Positions 52,866 to 61,665 of a DNA stretch of 64,000 bases are shown here, piece by piece. A program made the position numbers and the translations under genes. Origin of the DNA: CAZMXP01 sp964570285 (GTDB lineage Bacteria > Planctomycetota > PLA2); the NCBI GenBank assembly GCA_964570285.1, contig CAZMXP010000004.1, positions 76,066 through 140,065 of the forward strand, written 5' to 3'. A model generated the notes under the pieces. The model searched no databases. It saw nothing but the letters and a program-made list of their open reading frames with translations, and was not told the DNA's origin. How positions within the stretch are numbered: the first letter of the stretch is position 1; each line of letters begins with the position of its first letter.

Positions 52866-53885
52866 ATGGGCCAATCGATCCTCGTGACCGGAGGCGCCGG
52901 CTACATCGGCAGCCACACCTGCGTTGAACTCCTGCGGGCGGGCTACGAGGTTACCGTGCTCGACAACCTGTGCAACAGCTCGGAAGTCGCGTTGGACCGC
53001 GTCCGTGAGATCGCGGGCCGCGCGTTGCGGTTCGTCAGGCTCGATCTGCTCGATGGGGAGGGGGTGCGGGGGATCCTCGCCGACGGGCGCTTCGACGCGG
53101 TGATCCACTTCGCCGGCTTGAAAGCCGTGGGGGAGTCGGTGGCGATCCCGCTGCGTTACTTCCACAACAACCTGACGGGGACGCTGGTGCTGCTCGAGGC
53201 GATGCGCGAGTTCGGCCCGCGGCGGCTCGTCTTCTCGTCGAGCGCGACCGTCTACGGCGATCCGGCGAGCGTGCCCATCCGCGAGGACTTCCCGCTCTCG
53301 GCGACCAACCCCTACGGCCGCACGAAGCTGATCATCGAGCAGATGCTGATGGACCTCGCCCGCGCCGAGGGCGACTGGAGCCTCGTCGCGCTGCGCTACT
53401 TCAACCCGGTGGGCGCGCACGAGAGCGGCCGCATCGGGGAGGACCCGCAGGGGATCCCGAACAACCTGATGCCCTACGTGATGCAGGTGGCGGTCGGGAA
53501 ACTGCCGCACCTGAGCGTCTTCGGCAACGACTACCCGACGCCGGACGGCACCGGCGTCAGGGACTACATCCACGTCGTCGATCTCGCCGAGGGCCACCTC
53601 GCCGCGCTGCGCGCGCTCGACTTCACTCAGGGATTTGTCCCCTACAACCTCGGCACCGGCCGCGGCTACAGCGTGCTCGAGGCGGTCGCCGCCGCCGAGC
53701 GCGCGTCGGGCCGCCGCGTGCCGCACAAGGTGGTCGCCCGCCGCCCCGGCGACATCGCCACCTGCTACGCCGACCCCTCCCTCGCCGCGCGCGCGCTCGG
53801 CTGGAAAGCCACCCGCGACCTCGACGCGATGTGCAGGGACGCGTGGCGGTGGCAGCGCGCGAACCCGGACGGGTACGCGAGCTAG
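52866..53885 (+). CDS. galE: UDP-glucose 4-epimerase
   Basis: A 339-aa short-chain dehydrogenase-type epimerase that interconverts UDP-glucose and UDP-galactose. Motifs: ILVTGGAGYIGSHTCVELL, VIHFAGLKAVGESV, the catalytic SSSATVYGD and NPYGRTKLIIEQ, then RYFNPVGAHESGRIGED and GVRDYIHVVDLAEGH. ATG at 52866 follows GGAGGGGGT; ATG at 52833, overlapping the peptidase stop, would add 11 residues. Supplies galactose for surface glycans. Confidence 0.97.
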   Translation: MGQSILVTGGAGYIGSHTCVELLRAGYEVTVLDNLCNSSEVALDRVREIAGRALRFVRLDLLDGEGVRGILADGRFDAVIHFAGLKAVGESVAIPLRYFHNNLTGTLVLLEAMREFGPRRLVFSSSATVYGDPASVPIREDFPLSATNPYGRTKLIIEQMLMDLARAEGDWSLVALRYFNPVGAHESGRIGEDPQGIPNNLMPYVMQVAVGKLPHLSVFGNDYPTPDGTGVRDYIHVVDLAEGHLAALRALDFTQGFVPYNLGTGRGYSVLEAVAAAERASGRRVPHKVVARRPGDIATCYADPSLAARALGWKATRDLDAMCRDAWRWQRANPDGYAS

Positions 53886-53952
53886 CGCCACGGGGCTCCC
53901 TCGGCCTGGCCCTGCCGGCTGCGCGCGCTGGAGGCCGGGTATCCTGGGCGCG

Positions 53953-55917
53953 ATGCCCAGGGACTCCGCCTACTACGCGGCACCGGTCGGGATGTTTCTT
54001 GCGACAGCGACGGAGCATGTTCTCGGTGTCCTTGCGGTAGCGCACGCCCAGGATCTGGAGGCGAGCCAGCGCCGGGCGTGGCAGGAAGAGATCGATCTCC
54101 TGAAGTCCCAGCTGCGGGGTTGCGTCGGCACGCTCTTCCTCGAGTTCGACGTGCCGCGGCTCGGAAGCCGGATCGATGCGGTGCTGGTCTCGGGGCCGGC
54201 GGTCTTTCCGATCGAGTTCAAGTGCGGGGAGAGGCAGTTCCGGGTGCCCGACTACAACCAGGCGTGGGACTACGCGCTCGACCTGAAGAACTTCCATGCG
54301 GCGAGCCACCGTGCGCCGATCCTCCCGATTCTCGTGGCGACCCGGGCGGAGGGGCACGACCAGGAGTGGGATCGCGCGCATGTCGACGGCGTCCGGCCGC
54401 CCTACCGCTGCGGTGGGGGCCACTTGCGCGCGGCGATCGACCGCGGTCTCGCGGTCAGCGGCGGACCCGCCATCATCGCCTCGGACTGGGGAGAGGCCCC
54501 CTATCACCCTACGCCGACCATCATCGAGGCGGCGCGCGCGCTCTTCGCGCGGCACACGGTGGAGGCGATCTCGCGCAACGACGCCGGCGCCACCAACCTG
54601 CGCGTCACCTCCGTTGCCGTGGAGGATGTCATCCACCGGTCGAGGGATCGCCGCGAGAAGTCCATCGTCTTCGTCACGGGCGTCCCGGGCGCGGGAAAGA
54701 CCCTCGTCGGCCTCAACGTCGCGACGCGCCGGCGAGCGCAGGGAGAGGCGCGGGCGGTCTACCTGTCCGGGAACGGACCGCTCGTGGCGGTGCTGCAGGA
54801 GGCGCTCACCCGCGACGAGATGGCGCGGTCGGGCAACCGCGAACGGAAGGGCGTCGTCCGCCAGCGCGTGAAGCCGTTCATCCAGAACGTCCACCACTTC
54901 CGCGACGAGGGAATCCGCACGGGCACCGCTCCCTACGATCACGTCGTCATCTTCGACGAGGCGCAGCGCGCCTGGACTCGGGAGAAGACCGCGGACTTCA
55001 TGCGCCGCCGGAAGGGGCTCGCCGACTTCGATCTGTCGGAGCCGGGGTTCCTGATCTCCTATCTCGACCGTCACGAAACCTGGGCGGTCGTGATCTGTCT
55101 CGTCGGCGGGGGACAGGAGATCCACACCGGGGAGGCGGGGATCGGCGAGTGGCTCGAGGCGCTGAGGGGCCGATTCCCGCACTGGCGCGTCCATGTCTCG
55201 CCGCACCTCACCGATTCCGAGTACGCGGTCGGGGAGACGATCCGTCACCTCGGCGAGTCGCTGACGGTTTCTTGGGACGAGCGCTTCCATCTCGCGACGT
55301 CGATGCGTTCGTTCCGCTCCGAGAGGGTTTCCGCCTTCGTGAAGGCGCTTCTCGACTGCGACACGCCCGCCGCGCGAACGCTGTGCGACGAGGTGACGCG
55401 CCGCTACCCGATCGCCGTGACGCGCGACCTCGCGCGCGCGAAGGCGTGGATCCGCGAGCGCGCGCGGGGATCGGAGCGGTACGGGCTCGTCGCGTCGTCG
55501 CAGGCGCAGCGTCTCAAGCCCCACGCGATCGACGTGCGCGTCGAAGTCAATCCGGTCCAGTGGTTCCTCAACGGGAGGGAGGACACGCGCTCGAGCTACT
55601 ACATGGAAGACGCTGCCAGCGAGTTCCAGGTCCAAGGCCTCGAGCTCGACTGGGTCTGCGTCACATGGGACGCCGATCTCCGCCACCACAAGGGGTCATG
55701 GCGCTACCATACGTTCCGCGGGGACGCCTGGCAGAACATCCACAAGCCCGACCGCAAGCGGTACCTCCTCAATGCGTACCGCGTGCTCCTGACTCGCGCC
55801 CGGCAAGGGATGGTGATCTTCGTGCCGCCCGGGGATGCGGCGGACCCGACGCGTGCGCCGAGCTTCTACGACGAGACCTACCGATACCTGACCTCATTCG
55901 ATCTCGAGGAGGCGTAG
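53953..55917 (+). CDS. RecB-like nuclease fused to DUF2075 (Schlafen group 3-type) helicase/ATPase
   Basis: A 654-aa protein. The N-terminal 235 residues contain a PD-(D/E)xK pattern: Asp75 in SRIDAVLV, Glu88-x-Lys90 in PIEFKCG and a QxxxY motif (Gln103, Tyr107) typical of RecB/Cas4-type nucleases. The DUF2075 ATPase follows: Walker A GVPGAGKT (243-250), Walker B IFDEAQRAW (333-341), TSMRSFRSE, and a C-terminal EFQVQGLELDWVCVTWD and LLTRARQGMVIFVPP as in UvrD-like motors. ATG at 53953 lies seven bases after TATCCT. This fusion suggests DNA or RNA cleavage linked to ATP hydrolysis, and DUF2075 proteins are often met near restriction or defence genes. No defence gene is adjacent here. Confidence 0.85.
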   Translation: MPRDSAYYAAPVGMFLATATEHVLGVLAVAHAQDLEASQRRAWQEEIDLLKSQLRGCVGTLFLEFDVPRLGSRIDAVLVSGPAVFPIEFKCGERQFRVPDYNQAWDYALDLKNFHAASHRAPILPILVATRAEGHDQEWDRAHVDGVRPPYRCGGGHLRAAIDRGLAVSGGPAIIASDWGEAPYHPTPTIIEAARALFARHTVEAISRNDAGATNLRVTSVAVEDVIHRSRDRREKSIVFVTGVPGAGKTLVGLNVATRRRAQGEARAVYLSGNGPLVAVLQEALTRDEMARSGNRERKGVVRQRVKPFIQNVHHFRDEGIRTGTAPYDHVVIFDEAQRAWTREKTADFMRRRKGLADFDLSEPGFLISYLDRHETWAVVICLVGGGQEIHTGEAGIGEWLEALRGRFPHWRVHVSPHLTDSEYAVGETIRHLGESLTVSWDERFHLATSMRSFRSERVSAFVKALLDCDTPAARTLCDEVTRRYPIAVTRDLARAKAWIRERARGSERYGLVASSQAQRLKPHAIDVRVEVNPVQWFLNGREDTRSSYYMEDAASEFQVQGLELDWVCVTWDADLRHHKGSWRYHTFRGDAWQNIHKPDRKRYLLNAYRVLLTRARQGMVIFVPPGDAADPTRAPSFYDETYRYLTSFDLEEA

Positions 55918-55927
55918 GACCTTTCCG

Positions 55928-55945
55928 CCCCCCCCGCGCCCCCCC
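55928..55945. repeat. Paired C-tract (C8-GCG-C7)
   Basis: A non-coding member of the paired-tract family, 11 bases after the nuclease-helicase stop. The surrounding gap 55918-56007 otherwise contains only the GAGGAG ribosome binding site of the next gene. Confidence 0.6.
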
Positions 55946-56007
55946 GACCTCGCCCGCTGGAAGCGGCGCGCGAGGGCGGGTAGAAGGTTGGGCTGAGGAG
56001 CAGACCT

Positions 56008-56439
56008 ATGGGTGCCAGTGTCATCGTCCGATCCGTTCCCGGAGCGAAATTCACGCAGGAGGTCGTCGCGGGACGGCACCGCATGGCCGCCGACGAGCCC
56101 GCGGAAGCCGGCGGCGCGGACCAAGGCCCCGGCCCGTACGAATGGCTACTCGGCGCCCTCGGCGCCTGCAAGTCCATGACCGTGCGCATGTATGCGGAGC
56201 GAAAGGGGTGGCCGCTGCGCGAGGTCGAGGTGCGGCTGAGCCACGCGCACATCCACGCGAAGGACTGCTCCGACTGCGAGACCCGGGAGGGGCACCTCGA
56301 CGAGATCCGGGCGGAGGTCCGACTGGTCGGGGAGCTTGATTCGTCGCAGCGGGCGCGCCTTCTCGAAATCGCGGGGCGCTGTCCGGTGCACCGCACCCTC
56401 GTCTCCGAGATCAAGATCCGGACCCTGGCCGCCGACTGA
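56008..56439 (+). CDS. OsmC-family protein
   Basis: A 143-aa protein with the OsmC/Ohr-like layout: FTQEVVAGRHRMAADEPAEAGG, the core helix YEWLLGALGACKSMTVRMYA with its peroxidatic-type Cys, and the second Cys in IAGRCPVHRTL. Members reduce organic hydroperoxides or are of YhfA type with unknown substrate. The additional CSDC segment (residues about 91-94) is unusual. TGAGGAGC lies seven bases before the ATG. Confidence 0.92.
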   Translation: MGASVIVRSVPGAKFTQEVVAGRHRMAADEPAEAGGADQGPGPYEWLLGALGACKSMTVRMYAERKGWPLREVEVRLSHAHIHAKDCSDCETREGHLDEIRAEVRLVGELDSSQRARLLEIAGRCPVHRTLVSEIKIRTLAAD

Positions 56440-56441
56440 CG

Positions 56442-56534
56442 CTCCTCGGCCCCTCCTGCCCGGGCAAGAAGGTCGTGCCGCCGCCCGAAGTGGTCGAACT
56501 GCTGAAGGCGCCGTCTCGGGCGTGGTGCTGCTAG
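56442..56534 (+). other. Possible 3' remnant of a small gene
   Basis: In this frame the bases read GPSCPGKKVVPPPEVVELL and end WCC then TAG. No start codon is apparent. The TAG shares CTAG with the convergent acetyltransferase stop, as at two firmly supported pairs. It could be a gene relic or chance. Confidence 0.2.
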
Positions 56535-57046
56535 GAGGCGCCCGGGCCTGGCTTCCGCAGCTTGGTTGAGTACGGAACGTAGCCCATGGCCGCGTAGAAG
56601 CGCCGGGCCTCGGCATTGAAGTCGTACACGTTGAGTTCGACCCACGAAGCACCCGACCCATGCCCCCAGGTCTCGACGGCGCGTGTGAGCAGTGTGCCGA
56701 TGCCTCGCCGCCGCCACGCTGGCTCGACGACGAGAGCGTCGAGCACGCACCAGCGCTGCGGACGGAAGATGGGCAGATCCGGGGCGGTCCGGACAAGGCC
56801 GATACCGACGCCGACAACCCGCCCGGCATCCGCGACGAAGACCGCGGAGTCGTCGCGGCCCAGCAGTGTTTCGTAGTACGCCACGGACCTGGGCGGGACC
56901 GCGGGAAGCGCGAACATCCAGGGAGCGCCGTCGCGATGGACCGCGTCGGCCAGGTCAAACAGTCGACATACCTGCCCGTAATCCTCGAGTCGCGCACTGC
57001 GCACGATGGCGTCGCAGCCTGAACGGACGATGTGCAGGGGATCCAT
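56531..57046 (-). CDS. GNAT-family N-acetyltransferase
   Basis: A 171-aa acetyltransferase. Acetyl-CoA fold motifs: VRSARLEDYGQVCRLFDLAD, VLDALVVEPAWRRRGIGTLL (the Q/RxxGxG/A loop as RRRGIG), and ELNVYDFNAEARRFYAAMGY. ATG at 57046 is preferred over the longer frame because homologous GNATs begin near MDPLHIVRSG. The acceptor is unknown. It lies downstream of, and codirectional with, the triple-repeat protein, with a 126-bp gap that holds no gene. Confidence 0.87.
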   Translation of the reverse strand: MDPLHIVRSGCDAIVRSARLEDYGQVCRLFDLADAVHRDGAPWMFALPAVPPRSVAYYETLLGRDDSAVFVADAGRVVGVGIGLVRTAPDLPIFRPQRWCVLDALVVEPAWRRRGIGTLLTRAVETWGHGSGASWVELNVYDFNAEARRFYAAMGYVPYSTKLRKPGPGAS

Positions 57047-57172
57047 TGGGTGCGATGGCGCGCCAAGCGACCTGCCGCTCAGCCGTGAACGGCGCACCCA
57101 TGCTACCGCGATCGCCGCCGCGGGATCCGCCGGCCGCCGGCGAGGGCGCGGCCTTTGAGGGCGTGGCCGTCC

Positions 57173-58897
57173 TCACGCCTCGCCGGGTCGCGGGTCGGGC
57201 TCGTGGACCACATCGGCGCGGTAGACGTTCTCGAGGCGCGTGAAGCGGTCGATCCAGCAGTGCGAGACCGGATAGGGGCCGACCATCTCGCGCACGGCGG
57301 GCTGCGTGTTGCCATGCTCGCCGCGGCCGGTGAGAAGCGTTCGCCGCAAGAGGTCGGGGTCCTGCGAGAAGTAGACCATGCGGTCCCCGGTGACACGGCG
57401 GGAGTGGATGCGATTGCCGAAATCGCCGGTGCCCTCGGGGTCGAAGAGGCTGCACCAGAGGGCATCCCCCTCCGCCGTGAAGACGAGGCGTCCCTCGCGG
57501 TAGGGCTCATCGCAGCAGGCGTTCTGGTCGTCGGCGGCCCAGCGCGCCGCGTCCTGCTCGCAGTCGGCCCGCGTCAACAGCTTGATGAGTCCGCGCCCGA
57601 GCAGCGAGTCGATCGCCGCGGCGTACTCCGGGTGCGTTCCGCGCATCGCGACGCCTTTTGCGTGGGAGGCGGTCCAGTGGCGATCCACCGGAGGCAGTAG
57701 GCTGATCGAGGCCATCACGGAGTACTCGAACTCGCTCAGTCCCGCCTCCGCCGCCCTCACAGCGGGCGGATGGGGCGGGAGGTCGAGTTCGAGCTCGACA
57801 ACCCACGTCTCGGGCACGAGGTCGTAGGGGTGGGGCCGGTGGGGGCCGCCGGGCCGGATCGTGCCGGGATGGACCGCCGTCGCGCGGCGGGGCGCGTGTT
57901 TCATCGGATCTTCGAGGGCGCGCTCGAGATCCTCACGTCGCACCGCCCGCAGGCGACGGTCGCCCGACGCCATGTGCTGGTTCCAGACGACGCCGTCGAA
58001 CCGCGTGCCCCCCCGCGCCGCGGCGATCTGCCCCTCGAGCAGGACGAGCAGGCGCGCGCCGAGACGCGTCAGCTCGACCCGGCCCGGGTGGCAGTACCGG
58101 AACGGTTCGTCGAAGCGGGTCGACACCTGAAGAAGCCGCTTCGCGCACAACTGTTCGAGCGCGCGTTGCGCCTCAGGAAGGTCGAAGCTGCCCATCGGAT
58201 CCAGGTCCCCTTTCCAGACGGCGTGTTCGGCGAGCCCGCGATGGGCGAGCCGGTCGTAGGCGGTGCGCAGGATCCAGAACTCGGCGACGGTGATCCTGTG
58301 CCGCGTGAGGATCGCCAGCGCCCGCTTGGACTCCTCCGTGGGCCGGCCGCGGCGGCGCACATCGGCGCGCCAGCCGCGCGGCAGCGCGAGCAGGCGGTGC
58401 AGCCACCAGCGGCCGACGCGGCGGGGGCCCTCGATCTCGATGACAAGCCCGGCCTGCTCGCTCGCGCTCCGTTCCGCGCGCAGCCATCGCAGCAGCGTCG
58501 CCTTGCGCGTCGTGATGATCGTGTGATGGGTCGCCCCGCGCCTCCGCAGGCCGACGAACCCCCCCCGCGGCCCCCCGACTTCACGCGCGAGAGCGGCGAT
58601 CCCCTCCTCCGTGAGATCCAGGAACCCCTTCTCGTAGCGCTGCGAGCTGCACACCTCGTCCTGATCGCCCTGCCAGCGGAGGGCATCATCGGCCGCATCC
58701 TCGGCGGTCAGCACCCGCACGAGGCCCTGCTCGATGCAGCGGCTCACCGTGTCGTCGCGATCCCGCCAGCGCGGGTCCGGCACATAGCGGAACGAGCGGT
58801 GGGCGACAGTCGTCGCATCCTGCGGCCCCTCGCGGAAGAGCGCGAGGAGCACCGCCAGTTCGGCCTGCCTGCGTGAGGGCAGTCGGCTGCCCGTCAC
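57173..58897 (-). CDS. Unknown 574-aa protein with three winged-helix-like repeats
   Basis: No family is recognised. Three internal repeats share one pattern: a helix, a second helix pair, then a wing ending in (L/F)T-x-x-G. Repeat 1 (about 12-101) has CIEQGLVRVLTAED and FLDLTEEGIAAL; repeat 2 (about 204-283) has LEQLCAKRLLQVST and VELTRLGARLL; repeat 3 (about 388-482) has LLGRGLIKLLTRAD and LVFTAEGDALW. Repeats 1 and 3 are the closest. A Cys-containing insert occurs in each of those. It is soluble, with no signal peptide. GTG at 58897 overlaps the TGA of an 11-codon upstream frame. It may bind nucleic acid; this is inference. Confidence 0.7.
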   Translation of the reverse strand: MTGSRLPSRRQAELAVLLALFREGPQDATTVAHRSFRYVPDPRWRDRDDTVSRCIEQGLVRVLTAEDAADDALRWQGDQDEVCSSQRYEKGFLDLTEEGIAALAREVGGPRGGFVGLRRRGATHHTIITTRKATLLRWLRAERSASEQAGLVIEIEGPRRVGRWWLHRLLALPRGWRADVRRRGRPTEESKRALAILTRHRITVAEFWILRTAYDRLAHRGLAEHAVWKGDLDPMGSFDLPEAQRALEQLCAKRLLQVSTRFDEPFRYCHPGRVELTRLGARLLVLLEGQIAAARGGTRFDGVVWNQHMASGDRRLRAVRREDLERALEDPMKHAPRRATAVHPGTIRPGGPHRPHPYDLVPETWVVELELDLPPHPPAVRAAEAGLSEFEYSVMASISLLPPVDRHWTASHAKGVAMRGTHPEYAAAIDSLLGRGLIKLLTRADCEQDAARWAADDQNACCDEPYREGRLVFTAEGDALWCSLFDPEGTGDFGNRIHSRRVTGDRMVYFSQDPDLLRRTLLTGRGEHGNTQPAVREMVGPYPVSHCWIDRFTRLENVYRADVVHEPDPRPGEA

Positions 58898-58929
58898 GGC
58901 CGGTTCGAGGTCGTGGCCTCCTGGGTCAT
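58894..58929 (-). CDS. 11-codon leader frame coupled to the triple-repeat gene
   Basis: ATG at 58929 encodes MTQEATTSNRP, then TGA overlaps the GTG start of the 574-aa protein (GTGA). The ATG lies nine bases after TAGGAT, the distance seen at other leaderless starts. It could make a ribosome initiate on a leaderless message and then re-initiate at the GTG. Confidence 0.35.
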   Translation of the reverse strand: MTQEATTSNRP

Positions 58930-58938
58930 GGTTCGCCC

Positions 58939-58944
58939 ATCCTA
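58939..58944 (-). promoter_or_regulatory. TAGGAT -10-like box containing the esterase stop
   Basis: On the minus strand TAGGAT begins with the TAG stop of the esterase and lies nine bases before the leader ATG. Confidence 0.5.
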
Positions 58945-60168
58945 CCTGCCCGCCACCTCGTCCGCCGCCTTCCACACCTCGCCGAGGCACGACGAGTGGC
59001 CGACGCCGGGAAGCATCGTGCGGCGCACGCGGGTGAAGCCGAGGGCTTCGAGCGCCTTCACCCCGGCGTCGGTCTGCGGCTCGATGCCGGGCATCTCCTT
59101 GTTGCCGTGCGTGAACTCGCGGTGGGGGTCCTTCTCGCCGGTCACGATGAAGACCGGCGGGCCTCCCCCCTCCACCGGCTTCGCGTCTCGGAAGCCGAGG
59201 CCGCTGAAGTTCGCGCAGGCGGGCACCGCGAAGCGCACGCGTGCGGGGTGCAGCGCCGTCATCGCGTAGGTGAGGTTGCCGCCGCCGGAGAAGCCGGTGA
59301 TGCCGATCTGCTCGGCGGCGCCGTAGCGCTCCCTCAGCACGGCGAGCAGCCCGAGCAGCCCCTCCACGTCGAAGCCGATGCGGTCCCGGTTGCCCGCCTC
59401 CAGCGTCGCGGCGTCGTAGAAGGGGTACTGCGCCGGCAGCAGTTCGTTCGTGTTGCTGAGCGAGCAGGGCGCGAGCACGATCCACGGGCGCGATCCGCGC
59501 GAGTCCCTCGCGCCGCGGGCGGCGCCGAGGAAGTTCGAGCCGGCGCCGTCCACCGTGACGAGCACCGGCCACTCGCCCTTCCGCTTCCAGCCCTTCGGCA
59601 GCGACACGTAGCCCACCATCGGGTGGCCGGGCGCCTTCACCACCGCGACGTCGTCGAGCGCGAGGTCGCGCTCGATCGCGTCGTAGTCGCCCTTCGGGTC
59701 GATCTCGCGCAGCCGCGCGAGGATGCGGCCGGCGGCGTCCGCCTTCGCCTTGTTGCCCGCGTACTGCTTCGCGCGGGCGGCGAGCTTGCCGAGGCGCGCC
59801 TTGCCCGGCTCGAGTTCGGCGGCGCGCAGCAGGTAGCCGTCGGCCTTCGCTTCGTCGTCCACCGCCTTCGCGAGCTGCTCGAAGAGCTTGGCACCCTCCG
59901 CGTGCGCGCGCTTCCGCCGCGCGTCGAGGTCCGGGTCCGCCTCCGCCTGCTCGAGCGCCTCGATCTCCGCGGCGAGAGGTTCGACCGGAGCGCCGAGCTC
60001 CCGCGCCACCGCGAGCGCCCGCTCCGCCTCGCCCTTCTGCCCCTTCTCCTTCAGCCACTGCGCGAAGTCGACGAAGACGAGCGCCGCCTTGTCCCGGAGC
60101 TTCGCCTCGGCATCGGGCTTCGCGCCGGCGAGCAGGACCAACACCAACACCACCGGGATCGCCCTCAT
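58942..60168 (-). CDS. Secreted alpha/beta-hydrolase (esterase-like)
   Basis: A 408-aa protein. ATG at 60168 is chosen because TATACT lies exactly six bases upstream and the N-terminus RAIPVVLVLVLLAGAKPDAE is a signal peptide. An alpha-helical, Ala/Glu/Lys-rich first half (about 25-165) is followed by an alpha/beta-hydrolase domain with the nucleophile elbow GITGFSGGGNLTYAM, an acidic FIVTGEKDPHREF and the catalytic His in LPGVGHSSC. It resembles PHB depolymerase/Esterase-D-type secreted hydrolases. The substrate is unknown. Confidence 0.88.
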   Translation of the reverse strand: MRAIPVVLVLVLLAGAKPDAEAKLRDKAALVFVDFAQWLKEKGQKGEAERALAVARELGAPVEPLAAEIEALEQAEADPDLDARRKRAHAEGAKLFEQLAKAVDDEAKADGYLLRAAELEPGKARLGKLAARAKQYAGNKAKADAAGRILARLREIDPKGDYDAIERDLALDDVAVVKAPGHPMVGYVSLPKGWKRKGEWPVLVTVDGAGSNFLGAARGARDSRGSRPWIVLAPCSLSNTNELLPAQYPFYDAATLEAGNRDRIGFDVEGLLGLLAVLRERYGAAEQIGITGFSGGGNLTYAMTALHPARVRFAVPACANFSGLGFRDAKPVEGGGPPVFIVTGEKDPHREFTHGNKEMPGIEPQTDAGVKALEALGFTRVRRTMLPGVGHSSCLGEVWKAADEVAGR

Positions 60169-60181
60169 CCCGCCAGTATAG

Positions 60182-60218
60182 TGAAAACCGGGGGGGCCCT
60201 GGGGGCCCCCGGTTTTCA
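60182..60218 (-). terminator. Strong hairpin with A/T flanks after porin gene
   Basis: TGAAAACCGGGGG (60182-60194) pairs perfectly with CCCCCGGTTTTCA (60206-60218), with an 11-nt loop containing G/C tracts. It lies directly after the porin stop and abuts the TATACT box of the esterase, so it separates the two transcripts. Confidence 0.75.
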
Positions 60219-61619
60219 TCAGAAGTTGACTGAGGTCCAGAAGTTGAACCGGAGCATGTTGCCGAGGCCGTTCGTGCCCGCGTACTGCGTCTCCCAGAAG
60301 ATCACGTCGAAGGCCGAGACGAGGTTCTTCGACCACTGGTAGCGCGTGCCGACGTAGCCCGAGCAGTTGAGGTTCGGGCTGCTGCCGCCGACGTCGGCGT
60401 TGTCGGGATCGTCGATCGAGCCGCCGAGCAGGAAGGTCCAATGGTCGTCGTGCTTGTACTGCCCCTCGATCCAGCCGCCCCAGCCCTCGATCTCCTTCCC
60501 GGTCGTCGAGTTGATCACGAGGCCGATGTTGCCGCGGTGGTCGCCGAGCGCCTGGCCGGTCCAGATCTCGCCCATGACGAAGACCTTGGCGCCGACCGGC
60601 ACCTTGAAGTCGAGGCCGATGGCCCAGAAGGTCCACTCGTTCTCGCCGCCGAAGAGCGCATCCGTCTCGAGCTTGCCCGCGATGCCCATCACGGCGACGA
60701 CCCACGGCTTGCCCTCGACCCACGAGTCGCCGGAGTACTGCGCGCGCACCTGCGCGTGCGGAATCCCGGTGTCGAACCCGTCGCGCTCGTTGACGCTGAA
60801 CGGGGGCGCTCCGGGCGGCGCGATCGCGGCGTCGAGGTCCTGGTTGTTGATCGCGCCGGTGAGGCCGAGCGCGACGGTGACCTCGAGCTTGCCCGACGCC
60901 TTGTAGGTGAACGCGATCATCGGGCGGCGGTCGCCGAGGTTGCCGTTGTTCCACATCAGCGTCTCGTTGTTGGCGCTCGGGAACATCGCCGACGCGATGT
61001 CCCAGTCCTGCCCCATCCGCAGCCGCCACTTCTCCGCCTCGATGTTGATGTAGGCGAGGCGGATGCGCGGCGTCTCGCGCGACTCGGGCACGCCGGCGGG
61101 GAAGTTCGCGAAGTCGGTCTCGAGCTTGGCCGTCACGGCCGAGCTTCCGACCTGCCCGAAGTTGAAGTTGAACCCGAGGCGCGTCAGGCGCGCGTCGAGC
61201 GCGAAGCTCTCGTTGTTGCTGTCGGCCTGGGAGCCGTTCTCCGCGGCAACCGTGAACGGGATGATGACGTTGCTCGCGCGGGCGGTGTCGAAGTAGAGGT
61301 CGAGACGCACGAAGCCGTAGAGTTCGAAAATCGCGCCCGCCTTCGTCGTGAGGCCGCCCTCGCCCGCGGCCTCGGCGCTGTTCGCGGCGAGGTACTGCTC
61401 GATCTCGGCGGAGAGGCGTCTCGCCCCCTCCTCGCGCATCCGCGACACCTCGTCGCGCAGCGTGTCGTTCTCCGACTCGCTCTTGCGCAGCCGGTCGAGG
61501 ATCTCGCGGTTCTGCTGCTCGAGCGTCGACAGCCGCTCCTCGGTCCCCTCGCCGGCGGCTGCCGGCAGCCCGAGCGCCAGCAGCAGGGCGGCGGACGCCC
61601 CCAGGAATCTTCCAGACAT
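60219..61619 (-). CDS. Outer-membrane porin, DcaP-like
   Basis: A 466-aa protein. Signal peptide (RFLGASAALLLALGLPAAAG), then a heptad coiled coil (about 25-70, STLEQQNREILDRLRKSESE) typical of the trimerisation segment of DcaP porins. A beta-barrel follows, starting IFELYGFVRLDLYFDT, with alternating aromatic strands and the C-terminal VNF ending in Phe that is read by the BAM complex. It likely lets small acidic solutes through the outer membrane. AGGAGG lies four bases before the ATG. It is driven by a near-consensus promoter, so it should be abundant. Confidence 0.88.
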   Translation of the reverse strand: MSGRFLGASAALLLALGLPAAAGEGTEERLSTLEQQNREILDRLRKSESENDTLRDEVSRMREEGARRLSAEIEQYLAANSAEAAGEGGLTTKAGAIFELYGFVRLDLYFDTARASNVIIPFTVAAENGSQADSNNESFALDARLTRLGFNFNFGQVGSSAVTAKLETDFANFPAGVPESRETPRIRLAYINIEAEKWRLRMGQDWDIASAMFPSANNETLMWNNGNLGDRRPMIAFTYKASGKLEVTVALGLTGAINNQDLDAAIAPPGAPPFSVNERDGFDTGIPHAQVRAQYSGDSWVEGKPWVVAVMGIAGKLETDALFGGENEWTFWAIGLDFKVPVGAKVFVMGEIWTGQALGDHRGNIGLVINSTTGKEIEGWGGWIEGQYKHDDHWTFLLGGSIDDPDNADVGGSSPNLNCSGYVGTRYQWSKNLVSAFDVIFWETQYAGTNGLGNMLRFNFWTSVNF

Positions 61620-61665
61620 GGGTCCTCCTCGTGCCCGCCGGCCGATCCGCCAGCGGGAGAGGGGG

